Below are positions 1 through 8,676 of a DNA stretch of 64,000 bases, one piece after another. The stretch is from SIG435 sp045530725. GTDB taxonomy: Bacteria; Bacillota; Clostridia; UMGS1810. Position 1 is the first letter of the stretch. Every line of letters starts with the position of its first letter. The notes below the pieces were generated by a model. It was not told the origin of the DNA. It made no database searches and saw only the letters and a list, made by a program, of their open reading frames with translations. The stretch is from the NCBI GenBank assembly GCA_045530725.1, contig JAZSCT010000038.1, forward strand, positions 1 through 64,000, written 5' to 3'. The position numbers were made by a program, and so were the translations under genes.

Positions 1-12
1 TATTTTTTTCAT
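1..12 (-). CDS. Start of a gene running off the left edge
   Basis: A minus-strand ATG at position 12 is preceded by a strong ribosome binding site, AGGAGG, eight bases upstream. Only four codons (M-K-K-I) are inside the window, so nothing can be said about the product. The Lys-rich start would suit a signal peptide, but four residues cannot show it. A TATAAT hexamer on the minus strand at 59-64, inside the 92-bp repeat, could be its -10 box. Confidence 0.4.
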
Positions 13-51
13 AGTTAAATCCTCCTAATGTTTTTATTTTGACTGGCAGGT

Positions 52-143
52 CTTTTTTATTATATCACATTAGGAGGATTTTTCTCATCGGTTAACCTAT
101 ATTGAACCACGCGACTATCGCGTGGTTTTCGTTATACAAAAAA
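52..143. repeat. 92-bp perfect direct repeat, copy 1
   Basis: These 92 bases recur without mismatch and in the same orientation at 27072-27163. The unit contains the palindrome GGTTAACC, a stem-loop with arms CCACGCG and CGCGTGG around ACTAT, a ribosome-binding-like TAGGAGGA, and a minus-strand TATAAT. Both copies abut the 3' end of a minus-strand gene, separated from it by a terminator hairpin whose sequence is unique to each copy. Part of the unit (68-81) is also present in inverted orientation at 17-30, just outside it. Confidence 0.9.
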
Positions 144-173
144 GGATGAACATATGATTGTTCATCCTTTTTT
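138..173 (-). terminator. Intrinsic terminator after the 61-residue gene
   Basis: Arms GGATGAACA (144-152) and TGTTCATCC (159-167) form a 9-bp stem with a 6-base loop, and the minus-strand product ends in a run of Ts. It lies directly after the stop codon of the gene ending at 175. Confidence 0.8.
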
Positions 174-174
174 A

Positions 175-360
175 TCAGTTTTGTTTTCTTACAATTTTGT
201 ACTCATCATATATGTGAAAAAACGGGCAATTTGAATGAGGACTTGACATAAATCTCATCATATCATCCTCGTCCATATTCATATTGCACATATACATATC
301 CTCTTCATCATCGTAATAATAATAGGCACATATATCACATTGAGAAACTTTGTCTGCCAT
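175..360 (-). CDS. Small Cys-rich protein, DUF6472-like
   Basis: A 61-residue acidic protein with Cys at 8, 11, 25 and 45 in a C-x2-C...C...C arrangement that could bind one zinc ion. The C-terminal pattern N-C-P-F-F...D-E-Y-K-I-V-R-K-Q-N matches my memory of a small Firmicutes family called DUF6472; the family number is not certain. No function is known to me. The start follows AGGAGG at six-base spacing. It lies 10 bases after the VOC gene stop codon, so the two are probably co-transcribed, and a terminator follows immediately. Confidence 0.7.
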   Translation of the reverse strand: MADKVSQCDICAYYYYDDEEDMYMCNMNMDEDDMMRFMSSPHSNCPFFHIYDEYKIVRKQN

Positions 361-370
361 ATTATGCCTC

Positions 371-745
371 CTATTTCAATGAGAAGAATTCCACAGTTTC
401 GTTTGCAGGACCTACAAAAAATCCAAGCCTTACAGGATAATCTCCCCCAAGATTTGCATCTTTTGGCTCGATTGTAATCTTATATCCTTCTTTTCTTACC
501 TTCTCTATCATAGAGTCAACATCATCGGTAAGAATAGCAAAGTGATTTCTTGAGCCGCCAATATCTGATCCGTCAGAATTGCCCACTATTTCAAGAATGG
601 TATTTCCAAGATCAAGCATACAGCAGTTGCCCCATGTACGAAGCATCTTCATACCAAGTATATCTCTGTAGAATGTCATTGTCTTCTGGTATTCATCTTC
701 TCTTATCTTAAGAGCGATATGGTGTAAGCCTAATATATTTGCCAT
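371..745 (-). CDS. VOC-family (glyoxalase-like) protein
   Basis: A single-domain vicinal-oxygen-chelate protein of 124 residues, made of two beta-alpha-beta-beta-beta halves. Candidate metal ligands are visible: His in the first strand (L-H-H-I-A-L), Glu in L-E-I-V, His in N-H-F-A-I and Glu in V-E-F-F near the C terminus. Lactoylglutathione lyases and epimerases share this pattern, so the substrate cannot be assigned. I chose the ATG at 745 because GGAGG lies 8 bases before it; an ATG five codons upstream overlaps that site. It is followed closely by the small Cys-rich gene. Confidence 0.8.
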   Translation of the reverse strand: MANILGLHHIALKIREDEYQKTMTFYRDILGMKMLRTWGNCCMLDLGNTILEIVGNSDGSDIGGSRNHFAILTDDVDSMIEKVRKEGYKITIEPKDANLGGDYPVRLGFFVGPANETVEFFSLK

Positions 746-783
746 ATTTAATACCTCCATTACTTATACGGATAGAAAAAACT

Positions 784-872
784 GTTCATAATGCACAACC
801 CGAAACCGAACTGATGTGAGGTTTTCCCGACGGTGTACGTGTGTACGTCGAGAGGTGAGGCTTGTGCATAAC
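784..872. other. Noncoding segment closed by an inverted repeat
   Basis: No convincing gene is present between 746 and 1013. The segment is closed by ATGCACAA (791-798) and TTGTGCAT (862-869), with an inner GTAC-rich palindrome around 835-848. On the minus strand it starts with TTTTTGTGCC, right after the terminator of the hexuronate operon. The noncoding segment at 11583-11779 begins with nearly the same string in the same position relative to a terminator. It could be a 5' leader of the VOC gene or a degenerate mobile element. Confidence 0.45.
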
Positions 873-890
873 AAAAAGGCACAAAAAGCA

Positions 891-917
891 GAAAAATCTC
901 AATTTTATGAGATTTTT
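891..917 (-). terminator. Probable terminator of the hexuronate operon
   Basis: AAAAATCTCA (892-901) pairs with TGAGATTTTT (908-917) over 10 bp with a 6-base loop. It lies about 100 bases beyond the stop codon of the aldolase gene. The minus-strand tail is T-rich. Confidence 0.6.
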
Positions 918-1013
918 CCACCCTATATAAAATTTTAAAAATCTAAAATTTCCAGATACTAATTTATATCTTTACTCGCCTTTTTGTGATATGGGCTGTT
1001 TTTACATCCGTAA

Positions 1014-1985
1014 TTACTTACGTTCAATAAGATGGAACCCGAATCCACCAATTGTATCCTTTGCATATACAAACTTCATTGTGCCGTCTGCATTGTATGT
1101 AGCAGTTTCCATATCGAATTCAACACCGCGTTTTTCAAGGTGATATACTGCTCTGTCAACAGTATTTGTAAGGATTGCAATATGTCCGTTTGTGCCTTTG
1201 CCGAAGGATGCAGATTTCATCACTTCAAATTCTGATCCTACAAAGAGGCTCTTGTCTGTATCTCTTTCCATTGGAAGTCCAATAAAGTTAGAGATAAGAG
1301 CGCCAACTTTCTTTGCTTCTTCGTCGCCTTCACAGTTGATGCCGATATGACCGATAGAGAGACCAAGCATTGTATTTACAGACTGCTTACAAAGGTCTGT
1401 AATTTTTTCCCATTCTTCATTGTTGATGAAGTCTTCTTTTACCATGAAACTTCCGCCGCAGGCGAGAATCTTTTTGTTTTTGATATAACTTACAAGATTT
1501 GTAAGATCAATTCCGCCTGTAGGCATAAACTTAAGACTTGAATATGGAGCAGAAAGTGCTTTGATCTTCGGAAGTCCGCCACTCTGTTCTGCAGGGAAGA
1601 ATTTAACTACGTCAAGACCAAGTTCCAGAGCCTGTTCGATTTCTGAAGGAGATGTGATACCGGGTGTCACAAGGATACCATTGTCAACACACCATTTAAC
1701 TACCTTTGGATTGAATCCGGGGCTTACGATAAACTTAGCACCTGCATTTTTTGCTTTTTCTGCCTGTTCGATTGTAAGAACTGTACCTGCACCAACAAGC
1801 ATTTCAGGGCATTCATTTGCTACTCTTCTGATTGCTTCTTCCGCTGCTGCTGTTCTGAATGTGATTTCAGCAACAGGAAGTCCGCCTGCAATAAGTGCCT
1901 TTGCCAATGGAACTGCCTTTTCCACATCATTGATTTTGATAACAGGAACAATACCGATTTTTTCTATTTCTTTTGCGTAATTCAT
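1014..1985 (-). CDS. kdgA: KDPG/KHG aldolase fused to a C-terminal VOC domain
   Basis: Residues 1 to about 205 are a class I 2-keto-3-deoxy-6-phosphogluconate aldolase, which splits KDPG into pyruvate and glyceraldehyde 3-phosphate. The catalytic Glu40 and Arg44 (A-E-I-T-F-R-T) and the Schiff-base Lys128 (V-V-K-F-F-P-A-E) are visible. From about residue 207 a second domain of roughly 115 residues starts with G-L-S-I-G-H-I-G-I and ends F-G-F-H-L-I-E-R; it reads as a VOC fold. Ordinary aldolases of this family are about 205-215 residues. The gene is the last of the uxaB-uxaA-kdgA operon, 17 bases after uxaA, so the likely source of KDPG is galacturonate by way of KDG. No KDG kinase is in the window. 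Confidence 0.9.
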   Translation of the reverse strand: MNYAKEIEKIGIVPVIKINDVEKAVPLAKALIAGGLPVAEITFRTAAAEEAIRRVANECPEMLVGAGTVLTIEQAEKAKNAGAKFIVSPGFNPKVVKWCVDNGILVTPGITSPSEIEQALELGLDVVKFFPAEQSGGLPKIKALSAPYSSLKFMPTGGIDLTNLVSYIKNKKILACGGSFMVKEDFINNEEWEKITDLCKQSVNTMLGLSIGHIGINCEGDEEAKKVGALISNFIGLPMERDTDKSLFVGSEFEVMKSASFGKGTNGHIAILTNTVDRAVYHLEKRGVEFDMETATYNADGTMKFVYAKDTIGGFGFHLIERK

Positions 1986-2002
1986 CTTTCACATATCCTT
2001 TC

Positions 2003-3373
2003 TTATAATGTAACACCGTCTTTGAAGATAGAGATTTCTTCATAGCCGTTTTCTTCATTTTTGCTGAGTCTGCCGTTTGCAACTTCCACACAGTAGTCGA
2101 AAAGTTCCTGAGTAAGGTCTTTTCCTTCTAAGATTTCACCTGCATCGAAGTCTATCCAGCCTGATTTTCTCTTGGCAAGGTCAGAGTTTGTGGAAATCTT
2201 GATTGTAGGTACACAAGAGCCTACCGGTGTGCCTCTGCCTGTGGTAAAGAGTATCATATGTACTCCCGAAGCCATAAGGTTTGTGATTGCCACAATATCA
2301 TTTCCGGGACCGTTTAGAAGGTTGAGACCGTTCTTTGAGAGAATGTCGCCATAGTCAAGTACGTCAACCACCTCACTCTTGCCGCCCTTCTGTACACAAC
2401 CGAGGGACTTTTCTTCAAGAGTTGTGATACCGCCTGCTTTGTTTCCCGGTGAAGGATTTTCATAAACCACCTGATTGTGTCTTATGAAGTATTCCTTGAA
2501 GTTGTTTATAAGTTTCACAGATTTGTCAAAGATTTCTTCATTGATACATCTTTCCATCAGAAGATGCTCTGCACCAAACATTTCGGGAACTTCAGTAAGA
2601 ACTGTACTTCCGCCATAAGAGATAAGTTTGTCGGAAAATCTTCCTACAAGTGGATTTCCTGTGATACCGCTGTATCCGTCAGAGCCACCGCATTTAAGTC
2701 CTACTCTTAATTTTGAAATATGTACAGGCTGTCTTTCAAACTTAGAGGCATATGCCTTAAGTTCTTCGATAACCTTAACCGCATCTTCAATATCATCATC
2801 GTGATCCTGACAGTTGAAGAATTTCACTCTGTCGGGATTTACTTCGCCAAGGACCTCCTTGAACACTTCAAGGTTGTTGTTTTCACATCCCAGGCCAAGT
2901 ACAAGCACACCGCCTGCATTAGGATGGTTTACCATCCCCTTAAGGATAGTCTGTGTAATTTTTTGGTCATCGCCAAGCTGTGAACATCCGAAAGGATGTG
3001 GGAATGCCTTTGCACCTGTAATTTTTGCAAGGCGTTCTGCAATCTTGTTTACACAACCAACTGTGTTTACAATCCAGATGTCATTTCTGATACCAACGTC
3101 GCCGTTTTCTCTTACATATCCCATGAAGGCGTAATTTGTATCAACTTTTTCTATAGGAGTGAAATTCGGTTTGTAGGTATATTCTATAATGTCTGAAAGG
3201 TTTGTCTTGGTATTATGTGTGTGCACATGGTCCCCTGCCTTGATATCTTCTGTTGCGTGGCCAATGGGGAAACCGTATTTAATGATATCCTCACCTTTTT
3301 TTATATCACAGATTGCACTTTTGTGTCCTGTGGAAAGACTTACTTCCACATTATCAAGAGGATTAATCTTCAT
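2003..3373 (-). CDS. uxaA: Altronate dehydratase (UxaA)
   Basis: A 456-residue protein of the UxaA family, which dehydrates D-altronate to 2-keto-3-deoxygluconate in the galacturonate pathway. The N-terminal 90 residues are the SAF-type small domain (G-H-K-S-A-I-C-D...G-D-H-V-H-T-H). The rest is the large domain, with the Cys/Gly motifs P-F-G-C-S-Q-L-G-D-D and L-K-C-G-G-S-D-G-Y-S-G and G-C-E-N-N, which would hold the metal site. I place the start at the ATG at 3373, six to eight bases after GAGGTGG; this overlaps the end of uxaB by 11 bases and implies translational coupling. Confidence 0.92.
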   Translation of the reverse strand: MKINPLDNVEVSLSTGHKSAICDIKKGEDIIKYGFPIGHATEDIKAGDHVHTHNTKTNLSDIIEYTYKPNFTPIEKVDTNYAFMGYVRENGDVGIRNDIWIVNTVGCVNKIAERLAKITGAKAFPHPFGCSQLGDDQKITQTILKGMVNHPNAGGVLVLGLGCENNNLEVFKEVLGEVNPDRVKFFNCQDHDDDIEDAVKVIEELKAYASKFERQPVHISKLRVGLKCGGSDGYSGITGNPLVGRFSDKLISYGGSTVLTEVPEMFGAEHLLMERCINEEIFDKSVKLINNFKEYFIRHNQVVYENPSPGNKAGGITTLEEKSLGCVQKGGKSEVVDVLDYGDILSKNGLNLLNGPGNDIVAITNLMASGVHMILFTTGRGTPVGSCVPTIKISTNSDLAKRKSGWIDFDAGEILEGKDLTQELFDYCVEVANGRLSKNEENGYEEISIFKDGVTL

Positions 3374-4649
3374 AGTATTTAGCCACCTCGTCATAGAGAT
3401 ATGTAAGGTCTTCGCCCCAGAATTCTACCTTTGCAAGGATCTCTTTAAGTGAAGCCTCTTTCATAAATGCCATTACATCCTTATCGTCATTTGGCTCGCC
3501 TGCTTTGTAGAACTTGATAAGGTTTGCAAAGGATTCGAGAAGTGTTTCAGGCATTTTGTTGTAACGCTTGATATATTCTGTAATAGATGGAAGTACTCTT
3601 ACTTTGAACTTACTTACAGAGTTAAGAGAAATATCCTTGATGAAATGTTTGATATAAGGATTTTCAAATCTTGTAAGAACGTTATTTGCATAGTCGATGA
3701 GTTCTTCCTTCGGAAGATCTAGTGTAGGAATAATTTCTTCAAATACACACTTATCTACAAACTTTCTGATATCAGGGTTTGTAACACATTCTCTTACTGT
3801 TGTGAAACCTCTAAGCATACAGTAAGGAACCATGGCTGTGTGTGCACCGTTTAAGATTCTTACTTTTCTGGTTCTGTACATACTCATATCTTCTGTCCAG
3901 ATAACATTAAGACCGATATCTGTGAAAGGAAGTTCCTTTGTGAAATCCTTAGGAGATTCGATTACCCAAAGATGGAAGTATTCAGATGTATTTACCATAT
4001 TGTCTTCGTATCCAAGACCAAGGTCTTCGCCCTTAGGATAGCCTGTGTTGATTCTGTCAACCAAGGTTGAACAGAAGTAGTTCTTTTCTTCTACAAACTT
4101 CACAAAATCTTCACCGAGATTCCAGTCGTAAGCATACTGAAGAACGATTTTCTTTAAGTTGTCGCCGTTCTTTTCGATAAGTTCGCAAGGAAGGAATATA
4201 AATCCGTCAAGTCCTGCCTTGAATCTTTCATAAAGAAGAACTGTTACCTTTGCAGGGAAAGATTTGGGAGGAGCATCTGTAAGTTTGTCCTCTGCTACAT
4301 ATGTAATACCTGCTTCTGTTGTGTTTGATACAACAACTCTGAAGTCAGGGTTCTTTGCAAGATCGAGAAATGCCTGATAATCTTCATAAGGCTTAACACA
4401 ACGTGAGATAGAATCTACGATAGTCTTCTCTACCCCTTCAACGCCTCTGATTACATGGGTGTAGTTGCAATCCTGTGCGGTAAGCATATCGCACATTCCT
4501 TTATCGATAGGCTGTACCACAACGATATTTCCGTTGTACTTTCCGCTGTCGTTAAGTTTCTGAATCATCCAGTCAACAAAGCCTCTTAAGAATCCGCCTT
4601 CGCCAAACTGAATAATTGTTTCAGGTCTGATAGGTTTTTTGATGTCCAT
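3363..4649 (-). CDS. uxaB: Tagaturonate reductase (altronate oxidoreductase, UxaB)
   Basis: A 428-residue member of the mannitol dehydrogenase family. The N-terminal Rossmann region starts I-I-Q-F-G-E-G-G-F-L-R-G-F-V-D, the motif typical of tagaturonate reductases, and R-K-V-R-I-L-N-G-A-H-T-A in the middle is the family active-site region with its Lys, Asn and His. It reduces D-tagaturonate to D-altronate with NADH. It is the first gene of the hexuronate operon, with TAGGAGG eight bases before the start and a good promoter at 4694-4722. Tagaturonate would have to come from a UxaC isomerase encoded elsewhere. Confidence 0.93.
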   Translation of the reverse strand: MDIKKPIRPETIIQFGEGGFLRGFVDWMIQKLNDSGKYNGNIVVVQPIDKGMCDMLTAQDCNYTHVIRGVEGVEKTIVDSISRCVKPYEDYQAFLDLAKNPDFRVVVSNTTEAGITYVAEDKLTDAPPKSFPAKVTVLLYERFKAGLDGFIFLPCELIEKNGDNLKKIVLQYAYDWNLGEDFVKFVEEKNYFCSTLVDRINTGYPKGEDLGLGYEDNMVNTSEYFHLWVIESPKDFTKELPFTDIGLNVIWTEDMSMYRTRKVRILNGAHTAMVPYCMLRGFTTVRECVTNPDIRKFVDKCVFEEIIPTLDLPKEELIDYANNVLTRFENPYIKHFIKDISLNSVSKFKVRVLPSITEYIKRYNKMPETLLESFANLIKFYKAGEPNDDKDVMAFMKEASLKEILAKVEFWGEDLTYLYDEVAKYYED

Positions 4650-4693
4650 AATTAATCCTCCTATATAGATTCATAGTTGTCCATTGTGAGTGA

Positions 4694-4722
4694 ATTATAT
4701 CATAAATATACCAAAAATGCAA
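4694..4722 (-). promoter_or_regulatory. Promoter of the uxaB-uxaA-kdgA operon
   Basis: On the minus strand TTGCAT (4717-4722) and TATAAT (4694-4699) are separated by exactly 17 bases, 45 bases upstream of the uxaB start. I see no clear operator palindrome between the promoter and the gene. Confidence 0.65.
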
Positions 4723-4790
4723 TAATTATCATATATTTTACAAAGATTCATTTTGGTTTATGACTTTAACATAGATAAATTGTATTTTGC

Positions 4791-4819
4791 TTGAATTACT
4801 TTAGGAAATATGTTATACT
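4791..4819 (+). promoter_or_regulatory. Promoter of the MATE gene
   Basis: TTGAAT (4791-4796) and TATACT (4814-4819) are 17 bases apart, about 35 bases upstream of the MATE start codon. It diverges from the uxaB promoter. Confidence 0.6.
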
Positions 4820-4852
4820 CATACAATCGTCTCTAAGAAAGGAAAACAACAT

Positions 4853-6238
4853 ATGAAAAAATATATCGGTTCCTGGAGTTTCTACAAAAAAACTCTCCTT
4901 ATAGCCATTCCCATAATGGTACAAAACCTTATAACAAACTTTGTGGCTCTTATAGACAATATAATGATAGGAAGTGTAGGCACCGAGCAAATGTCAGGTG
5001 TTGCCATTGCAAATCAACTGTTTTTTGTATTCAATCTTGCAATATTCGGTGCAGTATCAGGTGCAGGGATATTTTGTGCACAGTTTTTCGGAAAAAAAGA
5101 TTACAAAGGTGTAAGGAATACCTTTCGTTTCAAATTTATAACCGCAGCAGTTATCACTATAATCGGTTGTGTATTGTTTATAGTTTTCGGAGATGAACTG
5201 ATAAGGTTTTATCTTCACGATGCAGACAAAGGTATAGCCCTTGAAAAGACATTCCTTTATTCAAAAGAATATATGTTGATAATGCTCACAGGCTTTGTGC
5301 CATTTGCACTTGAACAGGTGTATTCAAGTACACTCCGTGAAGGTGGGGTTGCCACACCGCCTATGGTGGCAGGGATAGTGGCGGTTATTACAAACATAGT
5401 ATTTAACTCTCTTCTTATCTTCGGGATAGGTTTTTTCCCGAAACTTGGAGTAGCAGGTGCCGCAATAGCAACGGTTATTTCAAGATATGTTCAGGTGGCT
5501 ATAGTAATGATATGGTCACACTCTCACAAAGATGATCTTCCATACATTGAGGGGATTTACAAAACAATGAAAATCCCTGCTAATCTTGCAAAGAGAATCT
5601 TTACAAAAGGACTTCTTCCTCTTACCACAAATGAATGTCTGTGGGGGGCAAGTGTTGCCATGCTTGCACAATGCTATTCTGTAAGAGGGATAGATGTTGT
5701 GGCAGGGCAGAACATAGCAAATACTGCAATAAATCTCTTTAACGTACTGTTTATCGCATTTGGCTCAGGTGTTGCCGTTGTTATGGGACAATTACTTGGT
5801 GCAAATGACATTGAAGGAGCCAAAAAAGCCGCACCGAAACTTATATTCTTCGCAGGGGCAATGTGTGTGGTTATTGGGGGAGTTATGGCAATGGTCTCAG
5901 GCATTTTCCCAGAACTTTATAACACATCAGAAGAGGTTAAAAACCTTGCAAGTTCATTTATGTTTATAAGTGCGGTGCTTATGCCTGTACATTCGGTTCT
6001 TCACTCGACATATTTTATCCTTCGTTCAGGTGGAAAAACGGGAATCACCTTTCTCTTTGACTGTGTATTTGCCTGGGTGGTAAGTGTGCCTGTTGCATTT
6101 TGCCTTTCCAACTACACAGGACTTAATATTATAACAGTCTATCTGTGTACTCAACTTGTGGAAGGTGCTAAATGCATACTGGGACTGTATCTTATCAAAA
6201 AGGGTGTATGGATATCCAATATAGTCAATAAATTATAG
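4853..6238 (+). CDS. MATE-family multidrug/Na+ antiporter
   Basis: A 461-residue membrane protein with about twelve hydrophobic segments arranged as two six-helix halves, the normal size for MATE exporters. The N-terminal half has I-P-I-M-V-Q-N-L-I-T-N-F-V-A-L-I-D-N, the canonical first helix of the family, and the repeated half begins near T-N-E-C-L-W-G-A. Such proteins export cationic drugs or metabolites using Na+ or H+ gradients; the substrate cannot be told. The start follows AAAGGA. It is a single gene, ending in a repeat element and then a bidirectional terminator. Confidence 0.9.
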   Translation: MKKYIGSWSFYKKTLLIAIPIMVQNLITNFVALIDNIMIGSVGTEQMSGVAIANQLFFVFNLAIFGAVSGAGIFCAQFFGKKDYKGVRNTFRFKFITAAVITIIGCVLFIVFGDELIRFYLHDADKGIALEKTFLYSKEYMLIMLTGFVPFALEQVYSSTLREGGVATPPMVAGIVAVITNIVFNSLLIFGIGFFPKLGVAGAAIATVISRYVQVAIVMIWSHSHKDDLPYIEGIYKTMKIPANLAKRIFTKGLLPLTTNECLWGASVAMLAQCYSVRGIDVVAGQNIANTAINLFNVLFIAFGSGVAVVMGQLLGANDIEGAKKAAPKLIFFAGAMCVVIGGVMAMVSGIFPELYNTSEEVKNLASSFMFISAVLMPVHSVLHSTYFILRSGGKTGITFLFDCVFAWVVSVPVAFCLSNYTGLNIITVYLCTQLVEGAKCILGLYLIKKGVWISNIVNKL

Positions 6239-6247
6239 ACAAGTTTT

Positions 6248-6281
6248 TGTTACATTCGGGGACAGGGCAGTTTTTGTAACA
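6248..6281. repeat. REP-like palindrome, GGGGACAG type
   Basis: TGTTACA (6248-6254) and TGTAACA (6275-6281) form a 7-bp stem around a GGGGACAGGGCAG core. The core resembles the GGGAC-containing palindromes next to the RAYT transposase gene at 58.0 kb. It lies between convergent genes. Confidence 0.55.
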
Positions 6282-6320
6282 TTTACATTATAAATGTGTT
6301 TTAAAACTATTCAACAATTC

Positions 6321-6359
6321 AAAAAAAGAGTACGGTTTGTATTTACCGTACTCTTTTTT
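6321..6359. terminator. Bidirectional terminator between MATE gene and nfnB
   Basis: GAGTACGG (6328-6335) pairs with CCGTACTC (6346-6353). The stem is flanked by A7 on the left and T6 on the right, so it can end transcription from both sides. Confidence 0.85.
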
Positions 6360-6362
6360 GAA

Positions 6363-7751
6363 TTACTTATTAGTTAAATATTCATCTATTGCTTTTGCTG
6401 CAGTTTTTCCTGCTCCCATAGCAAGAATAACAGTAGCCGCACCTGTCACCGCATCTCCGCCTGCATATACACCTTTTCTTGATGTAAGACCTGTTTCGTC
6501 TGCGATGATACCGCCCCACTTCTGTGTCTCAAGACCTTCTGTGGTAGAACGAATAAGGGGATTAGGACTTGTGCCGATACTCATAATAACAGAATCAACA
6601 TCAATGGTGAATTCAGAATCCGCTTTTACCTGTGGTCTTCTTCTGCCTGATTCATCAGGCTCGCCAAGTTCCATTTCCACACATTTGATACCTTTTACAA
6701 ATTTGTTTTCATCAGGGAGAATTTCCACAGGATTTGTAAGAAGTTTAAAGATGATACCTTCTTCTTTTGCATGCTCTACTTCTTCTTTTCTTGCAGGGAG
6801 TTCTTCTTCCCCTCTTCTATATACTATATATACATTCTCTGCACCAAGTCTCTTGGCGCATCTTGCAGCATCCATAGCAACATTACCGCCACCTACAACA
6901 GCCACATTCTTTGCATGCTGGATAGGTGTGTTGGAATCCTCTTTGTATGCTTTCATAAGATTTACTCTTGTAAGAAATTCATTTGCAGAATATACACCCT
7001 TAAGGTTTTCACCCGGGATATTCATAAATCTCGGAAGTCCTGCGCCTGAACCGATAAATACTGATTCAAATCCGTAATCTTTCATAAGTTCGTCAATGGA
7101 GAGAACTTTTCCGATAACCATATTTGTTTCGAACTTAACACCAAGTGCTTTAAGTCCGTCGATTTCCTTCTGTACTATAGCCTTTGGAAGTCTGAATTCA
7201 GGGATACCGTACACAAGCACACCGCCTGCAAGGTGGAATGCTTCAAATACTGTCACATCATATCCCATCTTTGCAAGGTCACCTGCACAGGTAAGTCCTG
7301 AAGGGCCTGAACCGATGATTGCTACCTTGTGTCCGTTACATTCAGGCTTGTTAACTGTTACATTTTCTTTTGCGTTGTGATAGTCTGCAACAAATCTTTC
7401 AAGTCTGCCGATTGCAACAGGTTCACCCTTAAGACCTCTTACACACTTTCCTTCACATTGATTTTCCTGAGGACAAACTCTGCCGCATACTGCAGGAAGT
7501 GAACTAGATCTTGCAATCACTTCATATGCCCCATCGAAATTGCCTTCTGCAACTTCCTTTATAAATGCAGGGATATCTATCTGCACAGGGCATCCTGTCA
7601 CACAGGGCTTGTGCTTACAGTTTAAGCATCTCTGGGCTTCGTCTATTGCCTGTTCTTGGGTGTATCCCAGAGCAACCTCCAAAAAGTTTTTGTTCCTTAC
7701 ATCAGGTGCCTGACTTGGCATCTCGTTCTTTTTCGGTGACATATTAGGCAT
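6363..7751 (-). CDS. nfnB: NfnB / GltD-like NAD(P)H oxidoreductase large subunit
   Basis: A 462-residue protein of the glutamate-synthase small-subunit family. The N terminus holds eight Cys in two groups (C-L-N-C-K-H-K-P-C-V-T-G-C-P and C-G-R-V-C-P-Q-E-N-Q-C-E-G-K-C) for two [4Fe-4S] clusters. Then come an FAD-binding GxGPSG motif (I-I-G-S-G-P-S-G-L) and an NADPH-binding G-G-G-N-V-A-M-D. Alone it could be annotated gltD, but the adjacent NfnA-type gene, with a one-base gap, makes the electron-bifurcating NADH-dependent ferredoxin:NADP+ oxidoreductase NfnAB the best reading. That complex couples the NADH, ferredoxin and NADPH pools in anaerobes. AAGGAGG precedes the start. Confidence 0.88.
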   Translation of the reverse strand: MPNMSPKKNEMPSQAPDVRNKNFLEVALGYTQEQAIDEAQRCLNCKHKPCVTGCPVQIDIPAFIKEVAEGNFDGAYEVIARSSSLPAVCGRVCPQENQCEGKCVRGLKGEPVAIGRLERFVADYHNAKENVTVNKPECNGHKVAIIGSGPSGLTCAGDLAKMGYDVTVFEAFHLAGGVLVYGIPEFRLPKAIVQKEIDGLKALGVKFETNMVIGKVLSIDELMKDYGFESVFIGSGAGLPRFMNIPGENLKGVYSANEFLTRVNLMKAYKEDSNTPIQHAKNVAVVGGGNVAMDAARCAKRLGAENVYIVYRRGEEELPARKEEVEHAKEEGIIFKLLTNPVEILPDENKFVKGIKCVEMELGEPDESGRRRPQVKADSEFTIDVDSVIMSIGTSPNPLIRSTTEGLETQKWGGIIADETGLTSRKGVYAGGDAVTGAATVILAMGAGKTAAKAIDEYLTNK

Positions 7752-7752
7752 A

Positions 7753-8595
7753 TTACTTTACCTCCTTACTGAACAGATTACAGGTTGATTCATGAGCGTG
7801 TCTTTCAAAGGGCTTATACATTGAAGAACGCTCAATGGCTTCATCAAAGTCCACAAGATGTCCGTCGAAATCAGGACCGTCAACACAGGCAAACTTTGTC
7901 TCGCCGCCAACTGTAAGTCGGCATCCGCCACACATTCCTGTACCGTCTATCATAATAGGATTCATACTTACAACTGTTTTGACTCCGAATTCTTTGGTAA
8001 GAAGGCAGACAAATTTCATCATAATAAGTGGACCGATAACAATAACTTCGTCATACTTGTTGCCTGATTCGATAAGTTTTCTCAGGGCATCTGTCACAAG
8101 TCCCTTTTCCCCATAACTTCCGTCATCTGTCATCATATAAAGTTCATTTGAAGCATTTTTGAATTCATCTTCAAGGATAACAAGGTCTTTGTTTCTGAAA
8201 CCTACTACAGAATGAACTTCGCATCCCATATCGTGAAGTTTCTTTGCGATAGGATATGCAATGGCACAACCAACACCACCGCCAACTACTGCAACTTTTT
8301 TGAGTCCTTCTGTGTGAGTAGCCACACCAAGAGGTCCTACAAAGTCCTGAATAAATTCGCCTTCGTTTTTGTGATTGAGTTTCTCTGTGGTTGCACCTAC
8401 AATCTGAAATATGATTGTAACTGTACCCCTTTCTCTGTCAAAATCAGCGATAGTAAGAGGAATTCTCTCCCCTTCTTCATCTACACGAAGTATTATGAAC
8501 TGTCCCGGTTCTGCCTTCTTCGCTACAAAAGGCGCTTCAATTTCCATAAGGGTAACTGTAGGGTTCAGTTCCTTTTTCTTAACAATTTTATACAT
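7753..8595 (-). CDS. nfnA: NfnA / ferredoxin-NADP+ reductase alpha subunit
   Basis: A 280-residue flavoprotein of the ferredoxin-NADP reductase family related to dihydroorotate dehydrogenase electron-transfer subunits. The FAD region contains P-G-Q-F-I-I-L-R, the nucleotide-binding region V-V-G-G-G-V-G-C-A, and the C terminus carries D-G-T-G-M-C-G-G-C-R...C-V-D-G, the Cys set that holds a [2Fe-2S] cluster. It partners NfnB, immediately downstream. AAGGAGG lies 7 bases before the start. The promoter at 8648-8676 drives both. Confidence 0.88.
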   Translation of the reverse strand: MYKIVKKKELNPTVTLMEIEAPFVAKKAEPGQFIILRVDEEGERIPLTIADFDRERGTVTIIFQIVGATTEKLNHKNEGEFIQDFVGPLGVATHTEGLKKVAVVGGGVGCAIAYPIAKKLHDMGCEVHSVVGFRNKDLVILEDEFKNASNELYMMTDDGSYGEKGLVTDALRKLIESGNKYDEVIVIGPLIMMKFVCLLTKEFGVKTVVSMNPIMIDGTGMCGGCRLTVGGETKFACVDGPDFDGHLVDFDEAIERSSMYKPFERHAHESTCNLFSKEVK

Positions 8596-8647
8596 AGGAT
8601 TTCCTCCTTAAAAAATATCAAAACATAAAATTTAACAGATAAAGGTT

Positions 8648-8676
8648 ATTTTATCACAAAATTCCCTCAATTGCAA
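8648..8676 (-). promoter_or_regulatory. Promoter of nfnAB
   Basis: TTGCAA (8671-8676) and TAAAAT (8648-8653) on the minus strand have 17-base spacing, about 52 bases upstream of nfnA. Confidence 0.55.

Noticed and set aside
1561..1980. Plus-strand frame of 139 codons
   Set aside because: It is the opposite strand of the KDPG aldolase gene, whose product is fully recognisable; similar long antisense frames over rpoC, gltD-like and kor genes were dismissed for the same reason.
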